Both the position numbers and the translations under genes were made by a program. The notes below the pieces were generated by a model. That model did not search any database. It was not told where the DNA came from and worked only from the letters and a program-made list of their open reading frames with translations. From Ophiocordyceps camponoti-saundersi (nom. inval.) (taxonomy: Eukaryota; Ascomycota; Sordariomycetes; Hypocreales; Ophiocordycipitaceae): 17,012 nucleotides of DNA. Positions 9,413 to 17,012 of the stretch are shown piece after piece. Within the stretch, counting starts at the first letter, position 1; the number at the start of each line of letters is the position of its first letter. The DNA lies in assembly GCA_003339415.1 (NCBI GenBank), contig PDHQ01000533.1, positions 1 to 17,012 of the forward strand, read 5' to 3'.

Positions 9413-9715
9413 TATTAAGTAATTTTTATATATATATATAGGTAAGAGAAAGTAAAAGTAACCTAAATTAAGTATAATTAGAGATAGATACCTTTCCTTT
9501 ATCGTACGAGGAAAAGCGGCTATATAGCTAGATAATACTTTACTTCTATACCCTCCTTTTTCTTATCTAAGCTACCTCCTATCTCCTAAATTATATAAGG
9601 CATAACTTAAGTAGTAATATATATTTCGTTAGAGGCTTCCTTATATCCGTGCTATCCTATATATATATATATCGTATAGTAAATATAAAGGGGTATAGAG
9701 AGATAATATCTAATA
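9413..9715. repeat. Right terminal repeat (LTR) of element 1
   Basis: 303 bp, collinear with 1819-2119. It begins TATTAAGTA and ends CTAATA. It is two bases longer than the left copy, mostly through a longer TA run near 9659-9672. Where the left copy has CGTACGAGGCACGACTT, this one has TATATAAGGCATAACTT, a clear set of C-to-T and G-to-A changes. Confidence 0.88.
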
Positions 9716-9720
9716 CTTTA
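9716..9720. repeat. Target-site duplication of element 1, right (CTTTA)
   Basis: CTTTA follows the TAATA end of the right LTR directly and matches 1814-1818 exactly. Confidence 0.7.
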
Positions 9721-9889
9721 TAAAAGGCTTTAAAAAAATCTTAAAAAGTTATTTTAAATTAGTAAAAGTATTTTATTTAGCGTTATTTATAATATTCTTT
9801 TTTAATTTTTTATTTATTATATTATTTATAATATAAAGAATTACTAGCTTAAGCTAAAGTATTATTTTTAGTATATAAAAGGTTAAATT

Positions 9890-9970
9890 CTAACAAGTAG
9901 TATTATTTAAAGAATATTAGTTAAAAAATTAAAATAATAATATTAATAAATAATAAAAAGAAATACTTAC
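9890..9970 (-). other. Intron-like unit, 81 bp
   Basis: The exon end CCCTTTAG is followed by GTAAGT (9970-9965). A TTAACTAAT branch-point-like site lies at 9916-9924, and TTGTTAG ends at 9890. The exon-end TAG is what RIP would make from the consensus CAG|GTAAGT. Confidence 0.6.
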
Positions 9971-10107
9971 CTAAAGGGATTTTTTCTTTTTTTAATTTTA
10001 AAAGAATAAAACTTTAGTTTTACTTTCTTACCCTTTTTTAAAAAGTTTTTTCAGCTTTATATTATATTTTAAAATAATAATAATACGCTAAAGCTAGTAA
10101 AAAAGCG

Positions 10108-10155
10108 CTAAAAAAATTAGTTATATAAATAAATAAATAAAGTAAAAATACTTAC
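10108..10155 (-). other. Intron-like unit, 48 bp
   Basis: The donor GTAAGTATTT begins at 10155, an AACTAAT branch-point-like site lies at 10122-10116, and a T7 run ends in TAG at 10108. All three elements are well spaced in 48 bp. The following putative exon (10107-9971, 137 bp) ends at the next donor. Confidence 0.65.
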
Positions 10156-10377
10156 TTAAGAAATTTATATCTTTTATCTAAATTTTTATATTTTCCGTTT
10201 CTAAAGCTATTATTCTTAAATTAATATAGTTATATAAAATAGTATTATTTAAAGCGGAAAATAAAAAGGCTTTTAGTATATTTTATATTATAAGGTTAAT
10301 AATATACGCTATATAGCGTAAATCTCCTTAAAAAGCCCTTAAAAAAGGCTTAAATAAGCCTTTTTATAAAAAGCTAT

Positions 10378-10382
10378 AAAAG
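10378..10382. repeat. Target-site duplication of element 2, left (AAAAG)
   Basis: AAAAG abuts the start of the left LTR at 10383 and is repeated exactly after the right LTR at 12159-12163. Confidence 0.75.
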
Positions 10383-10592
10383 TATAATAGTCTTACTAAA
10401 GCAATTATAAAAGTAAGCTAAAATAGAGTTATAATTAAAGCTATCGAAAAGAGGAAGGAGAGGGGAGAGAAGCCCCCCTCCTAAGCTAGCTATATACCCC
10501 GCACGATAACTAAGCGTTATCGGGAAGACCTAAATATATCCGCTATAATCCCCCCTATCTAGCTACGATTAGTTATAAACTAATCCCTTATA
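10383..10592. repeat. Left LTR of element 2
   Basis: It pairs without gaps with 11949-12158. By eye there are about 16 transitions and one transversion over 210 bp. It contains a 7-bp inverted repeat CGATAAC/GTTATCG (10504-10510 and 10516-10522) that is intact in both LTRs. A second one, GATTAGTT/AACTAATC (10567-10574 and 10578-10585), has one G-to-A change in the right copy. A purine block GAGGAAGGAGAGGGGAGAGA precedes a C-rich block. Confidence 0.92.
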
Positions 10593-10610
10593 TAGCCCCC
10601 TCCTTAAGCT
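10593..10610 (+). promoter_or_regulatory. Candidate primer-binding site of element 2
   Basis: The sequence TAGCCCCCTCCTTAAGCT starts at the first base after the left LTR. A reverse-transcription primer site normally begins TGG, complementary to the CCA end of a tRNA. TAG is the RIP product of TGG. It overlaps an 8-bp hairpin (CCTCCTTA 10599-10606, TAAGGAGG 10614-10621). The tRNA partner cannot be named. Confidence 0.35.
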
Positions 10611-10621
10611 AGCTAAGGAGG

Positions 10622-11948
10622 TAGGAGCGTAGGACGGAAAAGTTATATATTACTACGCTAGCAAAATACTCTATATAGTCCCTAGCCGATAGCCTAATAG
10701 CCTCCGTAAAGATAAGGATAAGAGGGTAGAAAGGCTCCCTTATAGCTTAAAGAATTAAACCCCGATCTTTATAAGGAAGATTCTAATAAGCTTAGAATTA
10801 TAGCACCGCTTAAAGTAAGAATTAATAAACTTATATATTAATAGTAAAAATTTACTTATATAGTTAGCGTATAAGATTAGATAATATTATACTAGTTATA
10901 AGAAGTTTAAAGGATACCTTAATTATAATAAATAGTAAAGCTAGCTATATACTTATTATTATATACCGCTAGCGCTAATTTATAAGCTAGGGCGTAATAT
11001 AATTATAATATATATTTACTAATAAATCTATACGCTTAAGCCGCGCGCGGATTATTTTTATATAAGGTAATATAATAAAGCTAGAAATTACCTAAGCTAT
11101 AATATCTAATATATACTTATCTTTTCTTACTTACTATCCCCTTAATTAAAATACTCTAAATTTACCTCTAACTACCTTACTCTGCTTATAAAAAGCCCTA
11201 ACTTTAATATCCCTATTTACTTACGAAGCTTTAGATAGTTACGCTTAAAATAACTAATCTAGTTATACTAATAATAACGCTAGCGCTTAATAATATTAGA
11301 ATAAAATTATATAAACGTAATATTTATTAGGTTAGTAAAAAAGGGGGGCGGTAAATTAATTAGCGCGTTAGGAATATTCTTAGAACTAAATATTTTATTA
11401 AAGCCTCGGAGAAAGCTAGCGAAAGCTACGTATATTATAAGCTAATTCTTATAATCTAAGCGCTCTTATAGCTCCTTATATAGCCTAAATAGGAGTAGAA
11501 TAATCTTAGTATAATTAAACTAATTTAATAATCTAGCCTCGAAAAAAGTATATTCTTACCTTATAATATATTCTTTAAAAAGCTTTAATAGCTCCTAATA
11601 TATCCTAACTAAGGAAAAACTTACTTAGCGCTTCTTATAACTTTCCCTAAGAAGCTTAGAGATATACGCTAAAAAGGCTTTAAGCTAGTAAAAAAAATCT
11701 ATAGCTATAGTAACGTATAGGAGGAATATTTACTAGAAAATACCGAGATAAGAAAAGATATAATAAAACTAGGACTTAGGCTCCCTAATTACGGCTCCGT
11801 CGATCGTAAATTTAGCACGTATAGCGGCTAGCTAAGAGTCTAGGCTAGAATAAGCCGAGAGCGGCTCTAATATAGGCAGAATTTAACGGCGTTCTATACT
11901 AAAATCTTACTCTTACGTTCGGTTAGCGGTAAAAGGAGCTTTAATTAA
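10622..11948. other. Internal region of element 2, no identifiable gene
   Basis: Mixed-composition sequence with local GC-richer patches such as CCGCGCGCGG (11041-11050). Frames on both strands are broken by TAA/TAG, and no stretch stands out as a known protein. It may be internal LTR-element sequence from a deleted parent, or captured host sequence. Confidence 0.4.
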
Positions 11949-12158
11949 TATAAAGGTCTTACTAAGGCGACTATAAAAGTAAGCTAAGGTAAAGTTATAA
12001 TTAAAGCTATCGAAAAGAGAAAGGAGAGGGGAGAGAAGCCCCCTTCCTAAGCTAGCTATATACCCCGCGCGATAACTAAGCGTTATCGGGAAGACCTAAA
12101 TATGTCCGCTATAATCCCCCTTATTTAGCTATAATTAGTTATAAACTAATCTCTTATA
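11949..12158. repeat. Right LTR of element 2
   Basis: 210 bp, collinear with 10383-10592. It begins TATAAAGG and ends TCTCTTATA. The CGATAAC/GTTATCG inverted repeat is kept at 12070-12076 and 12082-12088. Confidence 0.92.
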
Positions 12159-12163
12159 AAAAG
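12159..12163. repeat. Target-site duplication of element 2, right (AAAAG)
   Basis: It follows the right LTR directly and is identical to 10378-10382. Confidence 0.75.
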
Positions 12164-12195
12164 TATTATTATTACTTATATTATTCTTTATAAAG

Positions 12196-12256
12196 CTATT
12201 AAAAAATTAGCTAAAAAGCTTTATAAAAAGTAATAAATAATAATAAAATAACTTAC
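12196..12256 (-). other. Intron-like unit, 61 bp
   Basis: The donor GTAAGTTATT begins at 12256, a GCTAATTT branch-point-like site lies near 12204-12211, and the acceptor TTTAATAG ends at 12196. It is 32 bases from the right end of element 2. Confidence 0.5.
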
Positions 12257-12358
12257 TTAAAAATTATTAAATAATTTAAAGCTAGATAAGGGCTTAAAGT
12301 ATAAAGAGTATTTTAAAGTATATAAATACTTATATAGCGTTTAGATAATTTATAAAAG

Positions 12359-12419
12359 CTTATTTTTTTAATAAATAAAATAGTTAAAAAAAAGGAAAAA
12401 TAATAATAAATATACTTAC
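12359..12419 (-). other. Intron-like unit, acceptor uncertain
   Basis: The donor GTAAGTATAT begins at 12419, a T-rich tract follows, and a TAACTAT branch-like site lies at 12380-12386. The only nearby acceptor is AAG at 12359, which RIP would not produce from CAG, so the 3' end is weak. Confidence 0.3.
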
Positions 12420-12665
12420 TAATAAGGTAATAGTTTAATATAAAATCTAAAAATATATATATTAAGATAATCCTAATATACGCTGCTTAAGCGTTTAAGG
12501 TTTAAATATTAAATATTAAGTTAAAAACTTTAAAGTCTTTAATATACTTATTTAATTTACTATTAAGTAAATTAAGCTTTTCTTCGAATTCGATACTTAA
12601 AAGCTTTTTAAGCTTTATTAGGTAAATTTTAAAATAGGCCTTAGTAAAAAAATTAGTAATATAAG

Positions 12666-12728
12666 TTAAAAAAATTAAAAAAATTAAAAATGTTAAAAAT
12701 GTTAAAAAGGGTTAAAAAAGGTTAAAAG
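12666..12728. repeat. Short 9-10-bp tandem repeat (TTAAAAANN)
   Basis: Seven units in a row, starting TTAAAAAAA and changing stepwise through TTAAAAATG and TTAAAAAGGG to TTAAAAG. The pairs of identical neighbours point to slippage. It contains two of the very few ATG triplets in the window, neither followed by a useful frame. Confidence 0.75.
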
Positions 12729-12935
12729 AAGTAAATAAAATAAAGGAAAATAAATAACTTATAAGTTATAAAAGCTTAAAAGCTTTAAAAAAGAAGCTAA
12801 GCTAATAGCGTTAGAAAAAATATTATTACTAATTAAAAAGGATAAAATCCTTTTATAAGCCTTAGTTAAATTAAACTTTAAATACTATTTTTTAGCTTAA
12901 AATTCCTTTAAAAAGTTTAGTTTCTCTCCTTAAAG

Positions 12936-12999
12936 CTTTAAATTAAATAAAGAATTAATAATAAGTAAAATAAAAATAAATAAATAAATAAAAACTTAC
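12936..12999 (-). other. Intron-like unit, branch and acceptor weak
   Basis: The donor GTAAGTTTTT begins at 12999, followed by a (TTTA)n-like tract. A TATTAATT sequence could be the branch site, and AAAG near 12936 the end. Only the donor and tract match the other units well. Confidence 0.3.
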
Positions 13000-13124
13000 T
13001 TTTCTTTCTTCTTTATTTTTTACTTTCTTTACTAATAGCTATACTTTTATAATAATATTTATTATACTTTTTTAAGTTTATATAAATCTTTTAATTAATT
13101 ATATATTAGAAAGTTTTATTATAG

Positions 13125-13179
13125 CTATAATAAATTATTAATAAAGAGAAAAAAATAAAAATAAAATAAAAATACTTAC
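13125..13179 (-). other. Intron-like unit, 55 bp
   Basis: The donor GTAAGTATTTTT begins at 13179, a long pyrimidine-rich tract follows, an ATTAATAAT branch-like site lies near 13135, and TTATTATAG ends at 13125. It is the right-most unit seen. Confidence 0.45.
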
Positions 13180-14034
13180 GTTATATAAGTATATAAAACT
13201 TAGCGCTATTATTATAAATTAATAAGTAAAAGCTTTTTTATAAAAAGCTTATATTAGAAAATATAAAGCTTAAAGCTTAAATTCAGGTTTAACTTAAAGT
13301 CTTATTAATTATATTTTAATATTAAAAAATTAGTTTTAAATATATTTTTTTATAAGTTTTTTTCTTTTTTATTTTTTTTACTATAAAATTGTTAGTATTT
13401 TTTTTATTATTTTTACTATTTTTTATTACTTTTTTTACCTTTTTTTCTTTTTCTATAATAAATAAAAGTTAAGAATTAAGGCTTAAAGTAAGCTATAAAG
13501 AATATTTAAAAAAAAGAGGCCTTACTAGGCCTAGCCTTAAAGGGCCTAGCTTTAATAATTTTAAAACTTTCTAAAAACTTAAAAGTATAGAAAGTAAAAG
13601 CTTTAGTAAGCGCGTATAAAGTAAATATAATAAGAAAAGTTACGTAATTAAGGAAATTAAGAAAAAGAGAAAAAGAGGTTATAAATAATACTTTTTTAAT
13701 TTAATTAAAATAAGAAATAAAGTAGAAATTATTAAAAAAGGAAAGAGAAAAGAATAAGAAAATTAAAAGGGGAATTTCTATACTTTATACTATTAGAGCG
13801 TAGGAAATTTTAAATATAAGGTAGTTAGCTAGGAAGCGCGGAAAATTCTAATATTTCTTAGTATTTTTAAAACTTTCTATAAGTACCTTAGTTATCTTTT
13901 TATAGCGGTAAAAAGTAATAATATTAGTAAAAATATATTTCTTAGTATTTTTAAAATATTATAAGCTAATATAAGGTTTTATACTTTTCCTTTTTAAAAA
14001 TAAGTAAAAGAACGCCTTACTTACTTAAAAATAA
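13180..14034. other. AT-rich stretch, nothing identified
   Basis: If the minus-strand relic is real, its 5' exons would lie here. I see no clear intron units, no ATG-bearing frame and no RNA gene. A run near 13340-13460 is T-rich on the plus strand with repeated TTTTTATT blocks. Confidence 0.4.
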
Positions 14035-14509
14035 GGTTTAAAATTAGTTAGTAACTTTTTTAGTTATTTTTTAGTTAGTTATAACTAACTAACTAAAGTT
14101 ATGTTTTTTAGTAACTAAATTAGTTACTAACTAACTAAAGTTACTTAAGTAGCTAATTTTTAAATATAACTTTTAGTTATTAGTTAGTTATGACTAACTA
14201 ATAACTAAAAAAATTAGTTACTAACTTTAATTATAATTTTTATATTTTTTAAAAAAATTATAAGTTACACGCTTTTTTAATATATTTTACTTATTATTTT
14301 ATCTATTTTATTTCTTTTTTAAGAAAATATAAAAAATATAGTATTTTTTTTAAAAAAAGTATCTTTATAACATTAATAAAAAAACCTAAGTAAAATTATT
14401 TAATAATAGCTCTCTTAAATAAAATAAAAAATAAGGCTTTTTTAGTTATAAATTAGTCTTTTTATAATTTTATATACTTTATTATAATTATTATAAAAAT
14501 ATTAGTAAA
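14035..14509. repeat. Dispersed repeat, copy A, with fold-back head
   Basis: It shares its start (GGTTTAAAATTAGTTAGT) and a collinear downstream body with 16550-17012. Matching blocks in the body include TTTCTTTTTTAA, TTAATAAA, TTTTTATAATTTTA and TATAATTATTATAAAAAT. The first 190 bp are packed with palindromes built on TTAGTTAGT/ACTAACTAA. One is a perfect palindrome at 14071-14092. Another pairs TAGTAACTAA (14109-14118) with TTAGTTACTA (14120-14129). The largest pairs two 20-base arms at 14171-14210. It could be a fold-back or MITE-like element, or the terminal repeat of a larger element between or beyond the copies. Confidence 0.75.
14171..14210. repeat. Large palindrome in copy A
   Basis: Arms 14171-14190 and 14191-14210 are complementary at 19 of 20 positions, the exception being next to the centre (TGAC in place of TAAC). 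No spacer separates the arms, so the DNA could form a cruciform and the RNA a hairpin. Confidence 0.85.
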
Positions 14510-16549
14510 AATATATATTTATTTTAATAATTTACTATAAATATAAATAAAAATATAATTTTAGAAGCTTTTTACCTTAATAAGCGTAAATAGCTATAGT
14601 TTATAAAGTTTAATTTCTTTTATATTTTTATATAAATTATAAAAAATAATAGTAAATATTTTATTTACTACTTTATACTAAATTCCTAAAATACTAATAT
14701 TTAGTTTTTTAGCTTAATTAAAAAAAATAAATAATATAAGAATTTTAAAAAATAAATAAAACTATCTTTTATATAATATATCTTTTTAAGCTTAGTAAGC
14801 TTATTATAGCCTTAGCTATAAATTATTTTCTCTTTTTTACCCTTTTTTCCTAACTAAGTTGTTTTTTAATATAGTAAACTAAGATAAAGATAGAATTTTT
14901 ATTTTTTAAAAAGAAACTCTTTTAATAATAACTTTAAAAATCTAAATAAAGTATTTTTAAATAATAAGAATTTTAAGCTTTCTTATAAGATTTTTTACTT
15001 TAAATATTTCTAATTTATTTCTTTTTATTTATAATATTTTCCTTAAAAGACTTCCTTTATTTAAATAAAAAACTTGAAAGAAAAGCTAATAATAGTTTTA
15101 TAATTGAATAAAAAAGATATTATATAGCTTAAAAAGTTACTTATCTTCTAATATTTTTCTCTATATTTTTCTATTACTTATATATTTTTTATAAAATATA
15201 TTTTATAAAGAAAATAAGTAACTATATTATATATTTTTTTCTTTAATTTAAATAATATTATAATAACTAGGAAATAATTTTTTTAGAAAATATAAGTATA
15301 GCTTTTTAACTATAAAGAAACTTTTTTAATTTTTAAACTATATTTTTTCTTACCCTATACTTTATTTTTTAAATTCCTTAAGTTATAAGGAGTACTTTAC
15401 CCCGCGCTAGCTAGCTACGCGAAACGTACTTTACTAAGTAGTAGAAATATATCTCTTTTTCCTTTAAGAATTAATTTAAAATAGATAATAAATAGCTAAA
15501 ATTATAAAAAAAACTATAATATAGCTAAGGCTATAATAAATCTTATAACCTTTTTGCCTATTTTTTTTACCGCTTTTTCTTAGTTTTTTCTTTAAGTTAA
15601 TATAAAAAAGCTTTTTATACCTACCCCTTTTTATAAGTAATATAAGGTTTTAAGTAAACTTTTAAACCTTACTACTAAAAACTATTCTAAAAATATAAAA
15701 AAAGTATATTATAGAAAAGTAAATTTATAACTAAATATATAGCGTAAGGCTCTTTTTCTAATATATTACTAAGTACCCTTACTTACTTTCCTTATACTTA
15801 AAAAAATCTTTAAAGTCTCCCTTTTTTTAATAACTTAGTAGTTTTATAAGATAACCTTAACTTTAAATTCCTCTATTAAATTAGTTTAACTTTTATATAT
15901 TTTACAGATTCTGCGCTTATAGTAACGTAGATATAAACCTCTTATTCTTATATTATAAGTAAACTCCGCTCCCTCCGTTACTTTATAGTAATAGCTAGCT
16001 ACGCTTAAAGTAACTCCGGGGGGGAGGGCGATACTATATAAGTTAATTATAACTACGAAAATTTTTTATTTAGAATATAGCTTTATTCCGAATTAGAATA
16101 ATCTTAAACTTAAAAGTTTATTATATTTATTACCTTATTAGAAGCTAAAGTAAATATTAATAAGATTATTTTAAGAGATATTTTTATTTTTATATAAGTA
16201 ATTATCGAATAAGTAGCGGAGTTTAAAAAAGTTTAGGGAGGTGCCCCCCTTATTCTAACTTTATTAGTTAGTAGTATCTTTTTAGCTATTACGGCCGCGG
16301 TTTCTTTTTTTTTTATAGCTTTAAGGGGAGTAGAACTTTTTTAATATAAGCTATAATTATAGCTAAAGCGCTAGAGAAAATAATTAAAAAGTAAGTTCCT
16401 AAGTAATATAAGCGATAGCTTATAATTTATTTTAACTTTATAGCTATTTTATTTTAAGTTTAAAGCTTTAAGGCGATTATAATAAATATTAACTATAAAT
16501 TTTATAGATAAAGCTAAGCTTTTATAATAAAGAAATTACTTAGCGGTAG
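14510..16549. other. AT-rich stretch between repeat copies, no gene identified
   Basis: Two kilobases with no readable frame on either strand. Two GC-richer spots share AGCTAGCTACGC, at about 15409-15420 and 15993-16004. The second lies in the loop of a 9-bp inverted repeat (15977-16014). A G-rich run of seven G at about 16018-16024 follows. The two GC-richer spots may be remnants of one repeat family. Confidence 0.4.
15977..16014. repeat. 9-bp inverted repeat with GC-richer loop
   Basis: GTTACTTTA (15977-15985) pairs perfectly with TAAAGTAAC (16006-16014) around a 20-base loop containing AGCTAGCT. CTCCG occurs on both outer sides. Its function is unknown and it may be a chance hairpin in AT-rich DNA. 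Confidence 0.5.
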
Positions 16550-17012
16550 GGTTTAAAATTAGTTAGTGACTTTTTAGTCTTTTTTTAGTTAGTCCGGACT
16601 AACTAACTAAAGTCCTTATTTTTAGGGACTAAAAAAAGTCCTAACTAACTAAAGTCCTTATAGTGACTAATTTTAGTTAGTTACTTTTAGTCTTTAGTTA
16701 GTTAGTAACTAACTAAAGACTAAAAAATTAGTTACTAGCGTGAATTTTTTTATTATATTTTTAAAAAAAACCTTATTAAAAGCGCTTCTAAATAGTACTT
16801 TTTTTATATTTTTAGCTATTTTACTTCTTTTTTAATAAAAGGTTAAAGATAATACTTTTTTAAAATATATTTTTAAAAAATATTAAGAAGAAAAAAACGT
16901 TAATAAATTATATAATAATATAAAATAAATTTAAAAAATAGATAGATCTTATTATAGCTTAAAATTACTTTTTTTATAATTTTACCTATTTTTTTATAAT
17001 TATTATAAAAAT
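16550..17012. repeat. Dispersed repeat, copy B, with fold-back head, cut by window end
   Basis: Direct-orientation copy of 14035-14509. The fold-back head (16556-16736) has a perfect 22-bp palindrome with half-site TTAGTTAGTCC (16585-16606), a pair GGACT/AGTCC (about 16626-16641), and a perfect 20-bp-arm hairpin (16685-16725). The body alignment with copy A runs to the last base of the window, so the true right end of the repeat is not visible. Confidence 0.75.
16685..16725. repeat. Perfect 20-bp-arm hairpin in copy B
   Basis: Arms 16685-16704 and 16706-16725 are fully complementary around a single G at 16705. Inside the arms this copy has AGTCTTTAG/CTAAAGACT where copy A has AGTTATTAG/CTAATAACT, so both arms changed together. 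Confidence 0.9.

Larger units (their letters stand above)
1819..9715. mobile_element. LTR-type element 1, about 7.9 kb, RIP-decayed
   Basis: Two direct repeats of 301 and 303 bp bound 7.3 kb of internal sequence. The repeats begin TATTA and end TAATA, which are RIP-type derivatives of TGTTA...TAACA, the TG...CA form of LTRs. A perfect CTTTA duplication flanks the whole. The interior has a promoter-like TATA/CT segment, two long decayed plus-strand frames, a GC-rich island and a tRNA-like gene. Orientation is not settled: the decayed frames and promoter read plus, but a purine-rich tract adjoining the left repeat (2124-2135 read on minus) could be a minus-orientation polypurine tract. No reverse transcriptase, integrase or protease signature was recognised. 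It may be a large non-autonomous or gene-carrying element, or a retrotransposon decayed beyond reading by eye. Confidence 0.75.
10383..12158. mobile_element. LTR element 2, 1776 bp, non-autonomous (TRIM-like)
   Basis: Two 210-bp direct repeats bound 1356 bp of internal sequence, with a perfect 5-bp AAAAG target duplication outside. The LTR ends are TATAARG...CYTTATA, consistent with RIP-altered TG...CA. The interior is too short for gag-pol and I see no recognisable protein. A possible primer site (TAG, perhaps once TGG) starts directly after the left LTR, and a short purine run AAAAGGAG (11931-11938) lies about ten bases before the right LTR. These would put the element in plus orientation. 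It interrupts the putative exon between intron-like units 10108-10155 and 12196-12256. It is richer in GC than its flanks, suggesting a later arrival or a higher starting GC. Confidence 0.85.
873..13179 (-). pseudogene. Decayed multi-intron gene (or gene cluster), split by two LTR elements
   Basis: Outside the two mobile elements, the minus strand carries about nine units with the layout of fungal spliceosomal introns: GTAAGT donor, a pyrimidine/AT tract without G, a TACTAAT or AACTAAT branch-point-like site, then TAG about 8-40 bases later. They all point the same way, and five or six of them are 48-90 bp long. The implied exons are about 100-300 bp. Two donors retain good exon ends: TAG|GTAAGT at 9970, probably once CAG, and AAG|GTAAGT at 961. 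Exon frames are full of TAA/TAG and I recognise no protein. Element 1 would interrupt the exon between the introns at 1684 and 9890, and element 2 the exon between 10155 and 12196. It could instead be several repeat-borne genes, or copies of an introner-like element. The limits given are only those of the outermost introns seen. Confidence 0.4.

Noticed and set aside
9721..9732. GCTTTA near 9727 as an alternative target duplication for element 1
   Set aside because: It would leave unexplained bases between LTR and duplication. CTTTA at 9716-9720 directly abuts symmetrical LTR ends.
14011..14024. Further GTAAGT donors on the minus strand at 14019-14024 and near 15780
   Set aside because: No branch-like site plus TAG acceptor follows at intron distance. 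These sites extend as GTAAGTAAGG, unlike the other units.
14035..17012. Copies A and B as the two LTRs of one 2.5-kb element
   Set aside because: Copy B runs off the window. The shared start is a fold-back head rather than TG-type ends, and no target duplication can be tested.

Overview
The window looks like an AT-rich, gene-poor compartment of a filamentous ascomycete genome (Pezizomycotina) that has been saturated by repeat-induced point mutation (RIP). The basis is that the dinucleotides CA and TG are almost absent on either strand (about 65-75 by eye in 17 kb), TA is in great excess and CpG is still common. As a result there are almost no ATG codons, no intact protein gene was found, and every reading frame is peppered with TAA and TAG.

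Layout. Positions 1-558 are satellite arrays: an 8-bp unit, a degenerate 12-bp unit, then 20 perfect copies of another 12-bp unit. From about 870 to 13180 the sequence outside the mobile elements carries a series of minus-strand intron-like units (GTAAGT donor, TACTAAT-like branch point, TAG acceptor, mostly 48-90 bp). I read these as one decayed multi-intron gene, or a cluster of them, on the minus strand. Two LTR-type elements cut into it, each with a matching 5-bp target duplication.

Element 1 (1819-9715) has 301/303-bp direct terminal repeats flanked by CTTTA. Inside are a TATA/CT-tract promoter-like segment, two decayed plus-strand reading frames (about 283 and 1295 codons) that I cannot assign to a family, a GC-rich island where some CA/TG dinucleotides survive, and a minus-strand tRNA-like gene with a pol III T-run terminator. 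No reverse transcriptase motif could be recognised.

Element 2 (10383-12158) is a 1.78-kb non-autonomous LTR element with 210-bp LTRs, flanked by AAAAG. Its LTRs differ almost only by transitions.

The right end holds two direct copies (about 14035-14509 and 16550-17012, the second cut by the window edge) of a repeat headed by a fold-back region. The palindromes differ between the copies at paired positions, yet each stays self-complementary.

Together this reads as a nested graveyard: a host or repeat-borne intron-containing sequence, then two retroelement insertions, then RIP over everything. Younger or spared pieces are the GC island with the tRNA and possibly the perfect satellite arrays. 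All counts and alignments were done by eye.
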